From contig NZ_BKAJ01000100.1 in the NCBI RefSeq assembly GCF_007992495.1, positions 1 to 54,835 of the forward strand: 54,835 nucleotides of DNA, in the 5' to 3' direction. Under the pieces are notes generated by a model, which saw only the letters and a list, made by a program, of their open reading frames with translations, did not search any database and was not told where the DNA came from. Origin of the DNA: Reyranella soli (GTDB lineage Bacteria > Pseudomonadota > Alphaproteobacteria > Reyranellales > Reyranellaceae). Both the position numbers and the translations under genes were made by a program. Of the stretch, positions 14,920-23,939 are shown in pieces (position 1 is the first letter of the stretch; every line of letters starts with the position of its first letter).

Positions 14920-15774
14920 CTACTTCGGCGCAACTTCCTTGAACCGCCGCAAGGTCTCGATCTGGCGATCGAGCTCGGGCATACGATACATCGGATAGAG
15001 CATCACGATCCCGGCTCCGAGGCGCTGCCAGCCATGCGCAGCTGCCGCCCAGCGCTGCGGATCGGCCTCGTCGAAGCGCAGCCAGCCTTCCAGGCCGAAC
15101 TTGGCCGGATCGCGGCCGAACGCCTTCAGATGCTCGCGCAGCGCGGCGAGCTTGGGCTCGGCGGCCTCGGGCGACAGGATCGGCATCCAGCCGTCGCCGA
15201 TGCGGGCGGCGCGCTTGACGACGGCATCGGACGAGCCGCCGAACCAGATCGGGATCGGGCGCTGGACCGGGACCGGCAGCATGTTGACGTCGATCAGCGT
15301 GTGGAACTTGCCCTTGAAGGTGACCAGCTCCTCGGTCCACAGGCGCCGCATCACCTCGATCTGCTCGGCCTGCCGCGCACCGCGCGTCTTCCAGTCCATG
15401 CCGAGCGCCTCGTACTCGACGTGGTTCCAGCCGACGCCGACGCCCAGGCGCAACCGGCCGCCGCTCAGGATATCGACCTCGGCAGCCTGCTTGGCGACCA
15501 CGCCGGTCTGGCGCTGCGGCAGGATCAGCACGCCGCTGCACAGCTTGATGTTCTTGGTGACGGCGGCGATGAAGGCCATCGTCGTGAAGGTCTCGTGAAA
15601 GGGATCGTGTTCGCTGTAGGTCGGCTTCCAGTCGCCGCGCGGCGCCGCGCCAAACACGTGATCCGCCACCTCGATGCAGTCGTAACCGAGATCCTCGGCG
15701 GCCTGCGCCCAGTCCCGGATCTTCGCGGGATCGCGGCCTATGTCACGCGTCGGAAAGAGGGCGCTCAGCAACAT
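14920..15774 (-). CDS. LLM-class flavin-dependent oxidoreductase (F420/FMN type)
   Basis: A 284-aa luciferase-like monooxygenase superfamily protein with a TIM barrel. Family landmarks are the N-terminal GYDCIEVADHVFG, the segment TKNIKLCSGVLILPQRQTGVVAKQAAEVDILSGGRLRLGVGVGWNHVEYEALG (positions about 73-126) and PIPIWFGGSSDAVVKRAARIGDGW. This pattern is that of the TIGR03619-type F420-dependent group, although proteobacterial members may use FMN. The start is ATG at 15774. It is the first gene of a leftward unit with the Gfo/Idh gene, and an imperfect 20-base palindrome lies about 30 bases upstream. It probably hydroxylates or oxidises an organic substrate processed by neighbouring enzymes; the substrate is not known. 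Confidence 0.9.
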   Translation of the reverse strand: MLLSALFPTRDIGRDPAKIRDWAQAAEDLGYDCIEVADHVFGAAPRGDWKPTYSEHDPFHETFTTMAFIAAVTKNIKLCSGVLILPQRQTGVVAKQAAEVDILSGGRLRLGVGVGWNHVEYEALGMDWKTRGARQAEQIEVMRRLWTEELVTFKGKFHTLIDVNMLPVPVQRPIPIWFGGSSDAVVKRAARIGDGWMPILSPEAAEPKLAALREHLKAFGRDPAKFGLEGWLRFDEADPQRWAAAAHGWQRLGAGIVMLYPMYRMPELDRQIETLRRFKEVAPK

Positions 15775-15805
15775 CGATGACTCCTGTGCCGGGAATTTTC
15801 ATGCA

Positions 15806-15825
15806 GCCATTGTGCGCAAAATGGC
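15806..15825. promoter_or_regulatory. 20-bp operator-like palindrome upstream of the LLM gene
   Basis: Half sites GCCATT and AATGGC flank a central TGCGCA. Only the two positions between these blocks fail to pair, so 18 of 20 positions are symmetric. It is 32 bases upstream of the LLM start codon at 15774 and in the 75-base gap next to the end of the large exoprotein gene. The placement suits a repressor operator for the LLM-Gfo/Idh unit. A short stem-loop acting as a terminator for the convergent side is less likely because there is no T-tract. Confidence 0.45.
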
Positions 15826-15849
15826 TTCGATGTTGCAAATCCCGGCTGA

Positions 15850-18800
15850 TCAGAGGATCGCGTCGTGATGCGTCAGGTGTGTGACGGGCGGATGATGGCT
15901 GTCGCCGACGGGCGAGCCGTCTGGCGACACACGCCAGGCATCGGCATAGAAGCCGACGATATCCTCGTTGCTCAGTGGCTGGTGAAGGATGGTGCCGTCC
16001 GGCAGCTGGAAGTCGGTACCCTGACCGCTGTGGCTGCCGAGAAGCCCTCGTACCGATCCCGCCCCGTCATGCGGCCCGAGCGCGACGCCCCAGTCCAGCC
16101 AGTCGTTGCCGTGATAGCTCACGATGACGGCCTGGCCGGTGTTCCAGGTCAGCTGATAGGTGCCGGACGAGAGTTGCGCGAGCGTTCCGCCCGGGATCGC
16201 CTGCACACCGCCGCCGTGCAGCGCGATGTCCGGTGCGCCGTCGACATGCAGGGAAATCGCCTGTCCGACGGCAAAGGTCACTTTAGTGTTGCCGAAGACG
16301 GCCTCCAGCTCGGTCGTGATGCTGGCCACGCCATGGACACCCGCCGTCTCGATGCGGATCTGCAGTGGCGTCGCGGGATCGGTCCATTGAACGGCGACGA
16401 ACTCGCCGACGGCCTGGAAATCGTAGTGCAGGCCGTCGAAGGTCATCATGTGGACGTCGCCTCGTCCGCCCGCCACATTGGTACCGCCGAGTCCGTCCGG
16501 CGTCACCGTGAAGCCGTCTGCTGCGTAGTCTCCCGCGATCTTCAGCCGAAGAGGGCCGAGGTCGGTGTCGAGTGTCAGCACGCCGTTCGCCCAGGTGGCG
16601 CTGCTCGCATGCGTGCTGGCCAGTTCCAGCACGTCATCGCCATTGAAGCCGACGATCGTGCCCCGAAAGGCGTGCGGATCGTTGAGCAGGGCATGTCCGT
16701 TGGCGCCGAAGGTCAGTGTCTGCTCCGTCCCGACGGCCGCCTGCAGCGTGAGCGACGATCCGGCAGCCATGGACAGGTCGCCCGAGCCTGTGACGCCACC
16801 GTAGAGCAGCAGTTCGCCGCCGTTCGCCTTGATCGAGCCGTCATTATGGATGTCGGCGAGCTGCACGGTCTTGCTGCCGCCACCCAGGCCCGAAAGCGTG
16901 CCCCAGCCGGAGACGCCGCCGCCCGAGGCAATGTGGAAGATCTCCGCGCGGACGGTGGCGTCGGTACCACCCAAGGCAAGGTGACCCGCCGCGCCGAGGG
17001 TGAGGGTGCCGTTGACCCCGAACAAGGCGTCATGGTCCGCGCCTGCACCCACGGTCACCTCGGCGGCGCCGGCCTCGCCGAGATGGGCGTCGCCGTAGAC
17101 CAAAAGCGCGCTGTAATCGCCGATGCGGATGCGGCCCCTGCCGTCGTCGGCCCGACCGACGAGGAGCAGGCCGTTATTGTTGGCGCTCGCGGCGCCGACC
17201 GCGACTTCGCTGCCATGCTCGATCGCGAGGCTGCCGTCACCGTCGTCGCCGACGGTCAGGATGGTGTCGCCGGTGGCATTGGTGTTGGCGACCAGCAGAA
17301 GGCCGCCGTCGAGCCTGACCACGCCATGGCTGCCCGCCTGCCTGCCGATCGTCGCCTCGTAGGCCGTTACCTGGCCGCTGATGCCGTTGGCCGCGCCGTC
17401 GATCAACAGGGAGCCGTTGCCCGCATCGCCGACGACGAGTTCACCGGACGAAGTGACGTCGGTTGTCGACTGGCCGATCGCCCAGAAGCCGCCATTGACC
17501 AGCGCCGTGCCCTGACTGCCGGCTGAACGACCGATCGTGGCGCCGCCCGCCGTCATCGACGAGGCCACGCCCAGCAGCGCCAGCGTGCCGCTACCGGATT
17601 CTCCGATGACCACCGTGCCGTTGGCCGTGATCTGCTCGAGATTGACGACGGTGCCGTCGCTGCCGGCCGCCTCGCCGACGACAAGGGCGTCTGCCGTCGA
17701 TCCCGTGAGCGCAAGCGCACCGCCCATCAAGGTGAGCAGGCCGGCACCCGTGCCGCCGACGATCGCCTTTGCCTGATCGGTGAATTCGCCGCCGCCGGCG
17801 AGCAGCAACGTGCCGTTGGCGTCGACCACCAATCCGACGCCGCTCGCCCCCTGGGCAATGACTTGTCCGGTCAACGTCGTCGGCGCCGTGACGTTGACCT
17901 GATCGACGGCGCCATCGCCGGACACCGTATAGGCGCCGGCGCTGCCCGGCTTGAACAGGGCGACGTTGACGCCGCCAGGCGGCGTGGTCGTACTCGCGCC
18001 GCTGCCGGTCAGCTTCCAGTTTGTGACGTCGCTGAAGCTGCCGACGGCGACGGAGCTATCCCATTCGAACCGGTCCGGAGTGGCTCCGCTGGCGTAATTC
18101 GAGACCGAGATCGTCGCTGTCGCGGAGGCGATGCCGGCGTAGTTGGTGGCGCTGATCGAAATGGAATCGGGCGTCGTCGTGCGACCCTTGTAGGTAAGGG
18201 TCTGCAGGCTCTGCTCGACAGCGAAGAGGGAGCCGGCAAGAGTGAGAGTGCCGGTGTTGTTGCCGGTTATCGTTATCGTCCCGTTGCCCGTGACGTCGGA
18301 GGCGAGGAGCCGTCCGCCCGTACCCGCCGTCGTCGTCAGTGTGACCGTGATCTCCGCGATTGGCAGAATCGTGCCATCGGGGATCGGCATCTCGAGAACG
18401 ATGTTCGGAACGAGCACGTCCCGGTCGACTGCGCCCTGCAGCGAAGCGGCCTGCGGTACGACAACACTCGGCGCGATGCCAGGCGAGAGGGGAGCGAACG
18501 TGATGATGTGGCCGCCGCTGATCGTCGGGCTGAGGCCGGTCAGGTCACCGGTCAGTCGGTACACCAGCGGCCCACCGGTCTGCAGGTTGACGGTCAGGAG
18601 GCCAGCGCCGCTGTCGTAGCTCGCGCTGTTTACGGTGACGTCATTCAGGATCAGGCGATCGGCGTAGGAAAATCCGGTGATCGCGCCGCCCATCCCGAAC
18701 GGCGCCTGGAGCTCCAGCGTGCTCGGCGAAAACGGCAGGTTCGGAGGCGATGCGAAGTTGATGGTCTGGGTCGCGCCGATCGCTGCGTTGGCGATCAGCG

Positions 18801-20733
18801 TGGCGCCGGCGTCGATCGTCACAGTGCCGCTGCCGGCGAGGGCATTGGCCAGCGTGAGCCGTTGCAGCCCCAGCGTCAGGTCGGTCACTGCTTCGATCGT
18901 GCCGTCGTTGACGATGGCGCCGCCGCCCGAGGCCGACAACGTGCCGTTGCCGCTCAGCTGAGCGCCGCTTTCGATCGTGGCGGTGCTGCCGCCGAGGTTG
19001 CCGCTGAAACGCCCGATGCCGCCGTTCAGGACTTCGAGCGCGCCGCTGACGGCAAGGCTTGCCGTGCTGTAGGCGGAGGGCGCCAGCGCCGCGAGCAGCG
19101 AGAGATCGGGACCGATTTGCAGATCGCCGTTGACGGTCTGGGCGTTCTCAACGCCGCCGACGAACAACACGCCCTTGTTGGCCAGCAGCGCCGTGATATC
19201 GGAGATCGTCGTGCCGTTGACGTCGCTGGGCGGGCTCGCAGCGGGCGCGGCAACTGGCGCGGAAATCTCAACGCCGACGGTGCGTACGGCGGTGTTCCCG
19301 CTGCTGTCCGTCACCGCGATCTGCACAATGTCCCGGCCCGATTGCAGCATATCGGTGAGGCTCGCGAGCACCGTGTTGATCTGGGAAAGCGGGCCCGACA
19401 AGCTGAGCGTTGGACCGCTCGTCGATCCGCCCGCGATGCCGAATGGATCGGTTACGCCGAGCGTGCCTCCGTTCGTGGAGGTCAGCGTGACGCTGTATGC
19501 ACTTTGGGTCGTGGCGCTGGCCAGGAGGACGGCATCGACGCCCGAGAACCCGACCGTGCCTGGCGCGCCGGTTACGAACGCAGGCGCGATGAAGCCGAGT
19601 GCGGAGCCGTCATCCGGAGCGCCCGTCGTCGGCGCATTGCCGGCGGCAAGGACCGTGGCCAGGAACTGGACCTGGTTGGCGGTAAGCCCGGGGAAACCGG
19701 GGTAAGGGACCAATCCGTCCCACAGCTCGATGTCGCCGGCATTTGCTGCCGCACCGTTGGCGATGACGTAGGGCCAGCCCGCGTATCCCGGGAAAGCGGG
19801 AGTGGGTCCGTCGAACGCGCCGTTCTCGGTGCTGTTGGTCGTGGCGCTGCTCAGCAGGGTACGCGGCGAGGCCGTCTGGAGGCTGCCGCCCGTCGCACTG
19901 GGATCGAGTGCCGCATCCGCCTGCATCTGGAGATAGATGAAGGCGTCGGAGGAGGGCAGAGGGTTGTTCAGGGCATGATTGCCGGCCTGGACGACGCGAG
20001 CGGAGTTGCGGGCCTGCTGCAGCACCGCAAGCGTGAAGTTCTCGTCGCCGTTGGAGTGGCCCCCATCGGCCAGATGAAAGAGGTTCATCGTGTAGTCGAG
20101 GGGCGTCGTCGACCATTGGGAATAGTCGGCGATCGCCGCGCGCAGCGTGAGCTGTTGGGCGGCATCGGTGTAGCCCACGGCCTGCAACGGATAGACTCCG
20201 TTGGTCAGCGGGATGAACGGCTCGTCGGTCTCGGAAGCTCCCGCCGTGTTTGAAATGCCGCGGATCAGAGCGTTGCCGTCGAAGGCGGTGGCCAGCGCGT
20301 TCTGGAGACTGGTCCAGGCATCGATGTAATCGGCGCTCCAGAATCGACCGAGCGTCTGGGGATTGCCGTCCTTGTCGATGACGGCGATGGGCGGGCCGTT
20401 GATGTTCTTGGCCCACTCGGGCGCCGTGAAGCCGCCCCACACACGAAGCTTGATGCCGAGGTCGGTATCGTGCTGCTGGTTGTAAGCCGCCACCAGGGCG
20501 ATTGCGATGTCGATGTCCGCTGTTATGAGCGGAGTGTCGATGCCCGTTACGGGCTGCAGCTGCGCCCAAGTAACGTTCAGCACGATCTCGCTGAACAGCC
20601 CCGGATACGGGTCAAGGTCGGAATTCAGCAGGGTCGAGAAGGGGACGGCCGTCGAGGGGTTGTTGTAAAAGCTGATGTCCCCCATATCGACGAGCCCGGT
20701 CTGCAAGGGCTTGCCGTCATCGGATGTACTCAT
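15850..20733 (-). CDS. Large modular surface/secreted protein with beta-solenoid and VWD-like domain
   Basis: A 1627-aa protein, the largest in the window. Residues 1-365 look like a TIM-barrel glycosidase-type domain (FSEIVLNVTWAQLQP, IKLRVWGGFTAPEW, WSADYIDAWTSLQNAL). Residues about 370-500 form an Ig/cadherin-like segment ending TAVRTVGVEIS. About 500-1420 are Gly/Ala/Ser/Thr-rich repeats of the form GxGTLxLxG and VVGxxGxGxLxI, as in autotransporter-type beta-solenoids, interrupted by SISATNYAGIASATATISVSN. Residues 1422-1600 resemble a von Willebrand type D domain (GDVHMMTFDGLHYDFQAVGEF, then VRGLLGSHSGQGTDFQLPDGT). There is no N-terminal signal peptide and no C-terminal beta-barrel, so type I secretion with an uncleaved C-terminal signal is the best inference; no RTX nonapeptides are seen. 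The start is ATG at 20733, with AGGAAG upstream. Adhesion or glycan binding is plausible, not shown. Confidence 0.85.
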   Translation of the reverse strand: MSTSDDGKPLQTGLVDMGDISFYNNPSTAVPFSTLLNSDLDPYPGLFSEIVLNVTWAQLQPVTGIDTPLITADIDIAIALVAAYNQQHDTDLGIKLRVWGGFTAPEWAKNINGPPIAVIDKDGNPQTLGRFWSADYIDAWTSLQNALATAFDGNALIRGISNTAGASETDEPFIPLTNGVYPLQAVGYTDAAQQLTLRAAIADYSQWSTTPLDYTMNLFHLADGGHSNGDENFTLAVLQQARNSARVVQAGNHALNNPLPSSDAFIYLQMQADAALDPSATGGSLQTASPRTLLSSATTNSTENGAFDGPTPAFPGYAGWPYVIANGAAANAGDIELWDGLVPYPGFPGLTANQVQFLATVLAAGNAPTTGAPDDGSALGFIAPAFVTGAPGTVGFSGVDAVLLASATTQSAYSVTLTSTNGGTLGVTDPFGIAGGSTSGPTLSLSGPLSQINTVLASLTDMLQSGRDIVQIAVTDSSGNTAVRTVGVEISAPVAAPAASPPSDVNGTTISDITALLANKGVLFVGGVENAQTVNGDLQIGPDLSLLAALAPSAYSTASLAVSGALEVLNGGIGRFSGNLGGSTATIESGAQLSGNGTLSASGGGAIVNDGTIEAVTDLTLGLQRLTLANALAGSGTVTIDAGATLIANAAIGATQTINFASPPNLPFSPSTLELQAPFGMGGAITGFSYADRLILNDVTVNSASYDSGAGLLTVNLQTGGPLVYRLTGDLTGLSPTISGGHIITFAPLSPGIAPSVVVPQAASLQGAVDRDVLVPNIVLEMPIPDGTILPIAEITVTLTTTAGTGGRLLASDVTGNGTITITGNNTGTLTLAGSLFAVEQSLQTLTYKGRTTTPDSISISATNYAGIASATATISVSNYASGATPDRFEWDSSVAVGSFSDVTNWKLTGSGASTTTPPGGVNVALFKPGSAGAYTVSGDGAVDQVNVTAPTTLTGQVIAQGASGVGLVVDANGTLLLAGGGEFTDQAKAIVGGTGAGLLTLMGGALALTGSTADALVVGEAAGSDGTVVNLEQITANGTVVIGESGSGTLALLGVASSMTAGGATIGRSAGSQGTALVNGGFWAIGQSTTDVTSSGELVVGDAGNGSLLIDGAANGISGQVTAYEATIGRQAGSHGVVRLDGGLLLVANTNATGDTILTVGDDGDGSLAIEHGSEVAVGAASANNNGLLLVGRADDGRGRIRIGDYSALLVYGDAHLGEAGAAEVTVGAGADHDALFGVNGTLTLGAAGHLALGGTDATVRAEIFHIASGGGVSGWGTLSGLGGGSKTVQLADIHNDGSIKANGGELLLYGGVTGSGDLSMAAGSSLTLQAAVGTEQTLTFGANGHALLNDPHAFRGTIVGFNGDDVLELASTHASSATWANGVLTLDTDLGPLRLKIAGDYAADGFTVTPDGLGGTNVAGGRGDVHMMTFDGLHYDFQAVGEFVAVQWTDPATPLQIRIETAGVHGVASITTELEAVFGNTKVTFAVGQAISLHVDGAPDIALHGGGVQAIPGGTLAQLSSGTYQLTWNTGQAVIVSYHGNDWLDWGVALGPHDGAGSVRGLLGSHSGQGTDFQLPDGTILHQPLSNEDIVGFYADAWRVSPDGSPVGDSHHPPVTHLTHHDAIL

Positions 20734-20843
20734 TCAGACGCTTCCTCTCGCAGCGGCCCCACCAGACGATGCAGTGAGTTTTAGCCGATGAGCCGGTCCG
20801 GGTACCTCACGGATCGATCACAGATGAAATCTTCACGTTCACA

Positions 20844-23800
20844 TCATATTGGCCACAGGCGTGCGACGCTGTCCGGCAGCGCGGCATCACCGATCGCAGC
20901 GCGAAGTCGGTTCAGGCGGAGGGTACGCCCCACATCGGCAGGATCGAGCGTCAGCAGGAATCCGAGACCCTCACTCGCCAGCAAGGCCGACTGCCGCTGG
21001 CGCTCGAGGACAACCGGCGCCATCGCAATCCCCGGCAGAAGCGGTCCCTGGTGAAGCTGCAAGGCAAGATCGAACGCCGCCATCCGGTCCGTCGTCGGCA
21101 GTGTCTCGTCACCGACGAGCCGGAGCGCGTCGCGGAGCCGGCCGAGATCGGTCGAAACGTGCAGCGGATTCAGGCGGACATGGCTGTCTTCATGAATGAC
21201 TGCCTGTGCGCCGATCAGCTTGCGCAAGCGGTAGATCGTCGTGGTGAGGCTGTGGAGCGACTGATCGCCATCCGCGTCCGGCCACAGTTCGTCGGCGAGC
21301 CAGTCCTGCTCGAGATCGCGGCCATTGGCGATAATGAGATGAAAGAGGAGTTCGCGCGGCTTGCGCTGCGCCTTGCCCGAACCCGTCGAGAGCCGGTGGC
21401 CGTCCAGCTGGATCGCAAACCGGCCGAGGCAGCTGATATCGACCCGATAAGGCCAGTCGTGGTGGACAATACTCCGTTGTGGAGGCGGAAGATCCCAGAG
21501 CGCGATGAGGCGGCGCGTCACGCTGACCTCCGCACCTCGATGGAGCGCTAGGTTGGCGAGATGGCCGAAGTGCGCGACGTCGAGACCCGAGATGCGACGG
21601 AAGCCAAGCTGGCAAGCAAGATGTGCCAAGCCGTTCCAAGCGGCCACGAACGCCGACATTCGGTCCTGCGCGGCGGCATGGCAGGCCTCCGCCAGGTCGG
21701 CGTGCAATTGGAAAATGGCGCTGTGGGATCGCGCGGCAAGCTCGCGCAGCTCGTCGATGTGCTTGCGTGCTCTGTCGTCTCCCTTGACGGCAAAGGCCAT
21801 CGCGAGCTGCATGGCCAACAATCCGCGCTGCTGTGTGTTGCCGACCCGGCCTGCCCGTTCGTATGCGGCTGTCGCCTCGCCAATCGCGAGATCCGCGTTT
21901 CCTTCACCGAGCGCGATCGTCGCGCGCAGGAAATGCGCCCCGACGACGTCCGGGCGGCCAGACCGCACAGCGCTCTCGATGCAGACAGCAGCCTCGGCCC
22001 GATCGCCAGCCGCGGCATAGGCTTGCGCCGCCACCCAGTAGGCATTGGCGAGACGATGCTGCGTCCCCCATTTTTGCGCGAAGGCCACGACCTCCCGCAT
22101 CAGCTTTCGCACCTCGCCGTCATTGCCGTCGCGGTAGGCAATGGTCAGCGCTCCGAAGTACCAGGCCATTGTGGCAAGCGGCGGCACATCGGGCCGGCTC
22201 GCCAACGGCGCGAGGTTGTCCAGGTATGGCCGCGCTGCAGCGAGATCGCCTCGCCACCACAGGAGATAGTTGACCAAAATGGCGCCGAGCAGCAATTGCC
22301 GTCCGGCCTGTAGCCGGGGCAGGACCGCCTCGACATGCTTTTGCGCGTTCAGCACGTCGCGATGCATGGGGCAGCCGAGCAGCATCGCGACAGCCCGGGT
22401 CATCACCAATCGAGCATGAATCGCCTCCGGGAGTGCCGTAAGCAGGGGCAACGCCCGGTCGATCTCATCGATGCTCGATGAGAGCTGGGCATCGATCGAC
22501 CAGTCGGCCAGGGCTGCATTGATGTCTCCCATCACGGCGACGGCAAACTCGACCGGTTGTTCGGCCGGATTCGCAGAGCGCCAGACATCCCGAAACACTT
22601 CACGTGCGGCTGACGGTTCGAACGGCAGGCGCCCCGTAGCCTGCCAAACGCGCACCAGAGGCACGCGTTGTGCGCTGTCCGACAGCATGGCGATCAGCTC
22701 GACAAGCTCCTGGTTCCTGCCACCCGTGATCATGTCGGATGCCTGGCTCAAGATGAGGTCGCGGGCCTCGTCGTCGGCGCCGGCCTGCGTCAGCAGGCGG
22801 ACACCGGAGAGCATTTCGCCGCGTGCCGTCAACAGCCGTCCGGTTTTCAGCCGCGCCCGCAACAGCGCATCCGGCGCCAGCTCCGTCTCGGCGGCAGTGC
22901 GCAGGCACTCGAAGAGCAGATCGTGCTTGTGCAGTGCCCCATTGAGCAATCGAGCAACCAGCGCCGAAGTGCTGGCGAGTTGTGTGAGAACGGAGATGGC
23001 GCCTTCGCCTCCCAGCGTCCGCCACTCTTTCTCCTCGCCGGTCTGAAGAAAGGCCGTCTCGAGAAGAGCTCTTCGTTCGACCTCGCTACAGCCTGCAAAC
23101 AGCCGCTTGGGCGCCAGGGCCGGGTGAGTGCGCAGATCATCGAGCGAGGGGTGCGACGATGGCCTGACAACAAGGTCGGCGATCCAGCGGCCCGACCGCT
23201 GTGCCGTGGCAATGAATGTCGCGCGGCCGCTTGCGTGCACGCCAGGAACATCGCGCGCAAAATCCTCCCATTCCCCTGCCTCGACCCGCAAATCGCTGAT
23301 AACGCAGAGTCGTTTCCCTGGTACGGCGGAAAGCAAGAGCGCGGGAGGGCTTTCGCGAGACAGGCACAGCAGGCGGTCCTGAGCGAGCAGAGCACTTGCC
23401 AGGATGGCCAGAATTTCCACGACTGCCGAGTCCGGAGGCAGCCTGTGCATGTCGTCGAACGCGAACAGGTAGGGCGCACGCTCCTTGTTGCCCAGGAGGG
23501 ACTTGAACCAGTTCCGGGCGAAGACCTTGACGTTCGGCAGCGCGTCCGGGGTCAGCCTCGGCAATGCCTTGCTCGCCCTGTCAGGCGATGCTCCAACCGC
23601 CAGTGCCAGCGTTTCGAAGAAGATCACCGGATCGGCATCTGTTTCATCGATGCGATACCAAAGCGCATGGCCGTGCCGTGCGGCGCTTCGACCCGAATAG
23701 AGCCAGGTCGCGGCGAGCGAGGTCTTTCCCGCTCCAGGCGGCGCGGCGATCCAGACAATACCCTTGGGCGGCGCCTGCTCGATCTCACGGAACAGCCGTT

Positions 23801-23891
23801 GTCGCGCGACCAAGCCGCCGATCTGCGGTGCTACCAGTTTGCTGGGGCGCATGGACCGATCGACGCCTCTTTCCCGCAACAAGCGGCACAT
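20844..23891 (-). CDS. MalT/SARP-like ATPase transcriptional regulator
   Basis: A protein of about 1015 aa. It has an N-terminal STAND/AAA-type ATPase (Walker A IAAPPGAGKTSLA near residue 55, Walker B-like YLFAFDDMHR near 145) and a long helical TPR-like middle (about 330-800, with repeats such as AYWVAAQAYAAAGDRAEAAVC). A C-terminal OmpR-type winged helix with BTAD-like tail follows (about 830-1000: ISCLGRFAIQLDGHRL, KPRELLFHLIIANG, DELWPDADGDQSLHSLTTTIYRLRKLIG). This is the signal-integrating design of SARP/MalT regulators: ligand and ATP drive oligomerisation, and the wing binds direct repeats. The start is uncertain: ATG 23891 has no ribosome site, while ATG 23852 (MRPSKL) has AAGAGG some 12 bases upstream. 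It lies directly upstream of the 1627-aa exoprotein in the same orientation, which suggests it controls that gene. Confidence 0.85.
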   Translation of the reverse strand: MCRLLRERGVDRSMRPSKLVAPQIGGLVARQRLFREIEQAPPKGIVWIAAPPGAGKTSLAATWLYSGRSAARHGHALWYRIDETDADPVIFFETLALAVGASPDRASKALPRLTPDALPNVKVFARNWFKSLLGNKERAPYLFAFDDMHRLPPDSAVVEILAILASALLAQDRLLCLSRESPPALLLSAVPGKRLCVISDLRVEAGEWEDFARDVPGVHASGRATFIATAQRSGRWIADLVVRPSSHPSLDDLRTHPALAPKRLFAGCSEVERRALLETAFLQTGEEKEWRTLGGEGAISVLTQLASTSALVARLLNGALHKHDLLFECLRTAAETELAPDALLRARLKTGRLLTARGEMLSGVRLLTQAGADDEARDLILSQASDMITGGRNQELVELIAMLSDSAQRVPLVRVWQATGRLPFEPSAAREVFRDVWRSANPAEQPVEFAVAVMGDINAALADWSIDAQLSSSIDEIDRALPLLTALPEAIHARLVMTRAVAMLLGCPMHRDVLNAQKHVEAVLPRLQAGRQLLLGAILVNYLLWWRGDLAAARPYLDNLAPLASRPDVPPLATMAWYFGALTIAYRDGNDGEVRKLMREVVAFAQKWGTQHRLANAYWVAAQAYAAAGDRAEAAVCIESAVRSGRPDVVGAHFLRATIALGEGNADLAIGEATAAYERAGRVGNTQQRGLLAMQLAMAFAVKGDDRARKHIDELRELAARSHSAIFQLHADLAEACHAAAQDRMSAFVAAWNGLAHLACQLGFRRISGLDVAHFGHLANLALHRGAEVSVTRRLIALWDLPPPQRSIVHHDWPYRVDISCLGRFAIQLDGHRLSTGSGKAQRKPRELLFHLIIANGRDLEQDWLADELWPDADGDQSLHSLTTTIYRLRKLIGAQAVIHEDSHVRLNPLHVSTDLGRLRDALRLVGDETLPTTDRMAAFDLALQLHQGPLLPGIAMAPVVLERQRQSALLASEGLGFLLTLDPADVGRTLRLNRLRAAIGDAALPDSVARLWPI

Positions 23892-23939
23892 CAATGTCTA
23901 GCGGATATGCCGGAATGATGGCAGCAGGATTGAAGATCG

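Noticed and set aside
17863..20253. A 796-residue open frame on the plus strand opposite the exoprotein
   Set aside because: No recognisable domain, Arg/Asp/Gly-rich composition and no ribosome binding site; it is a shadow of the minus-strand gene with clear domains.
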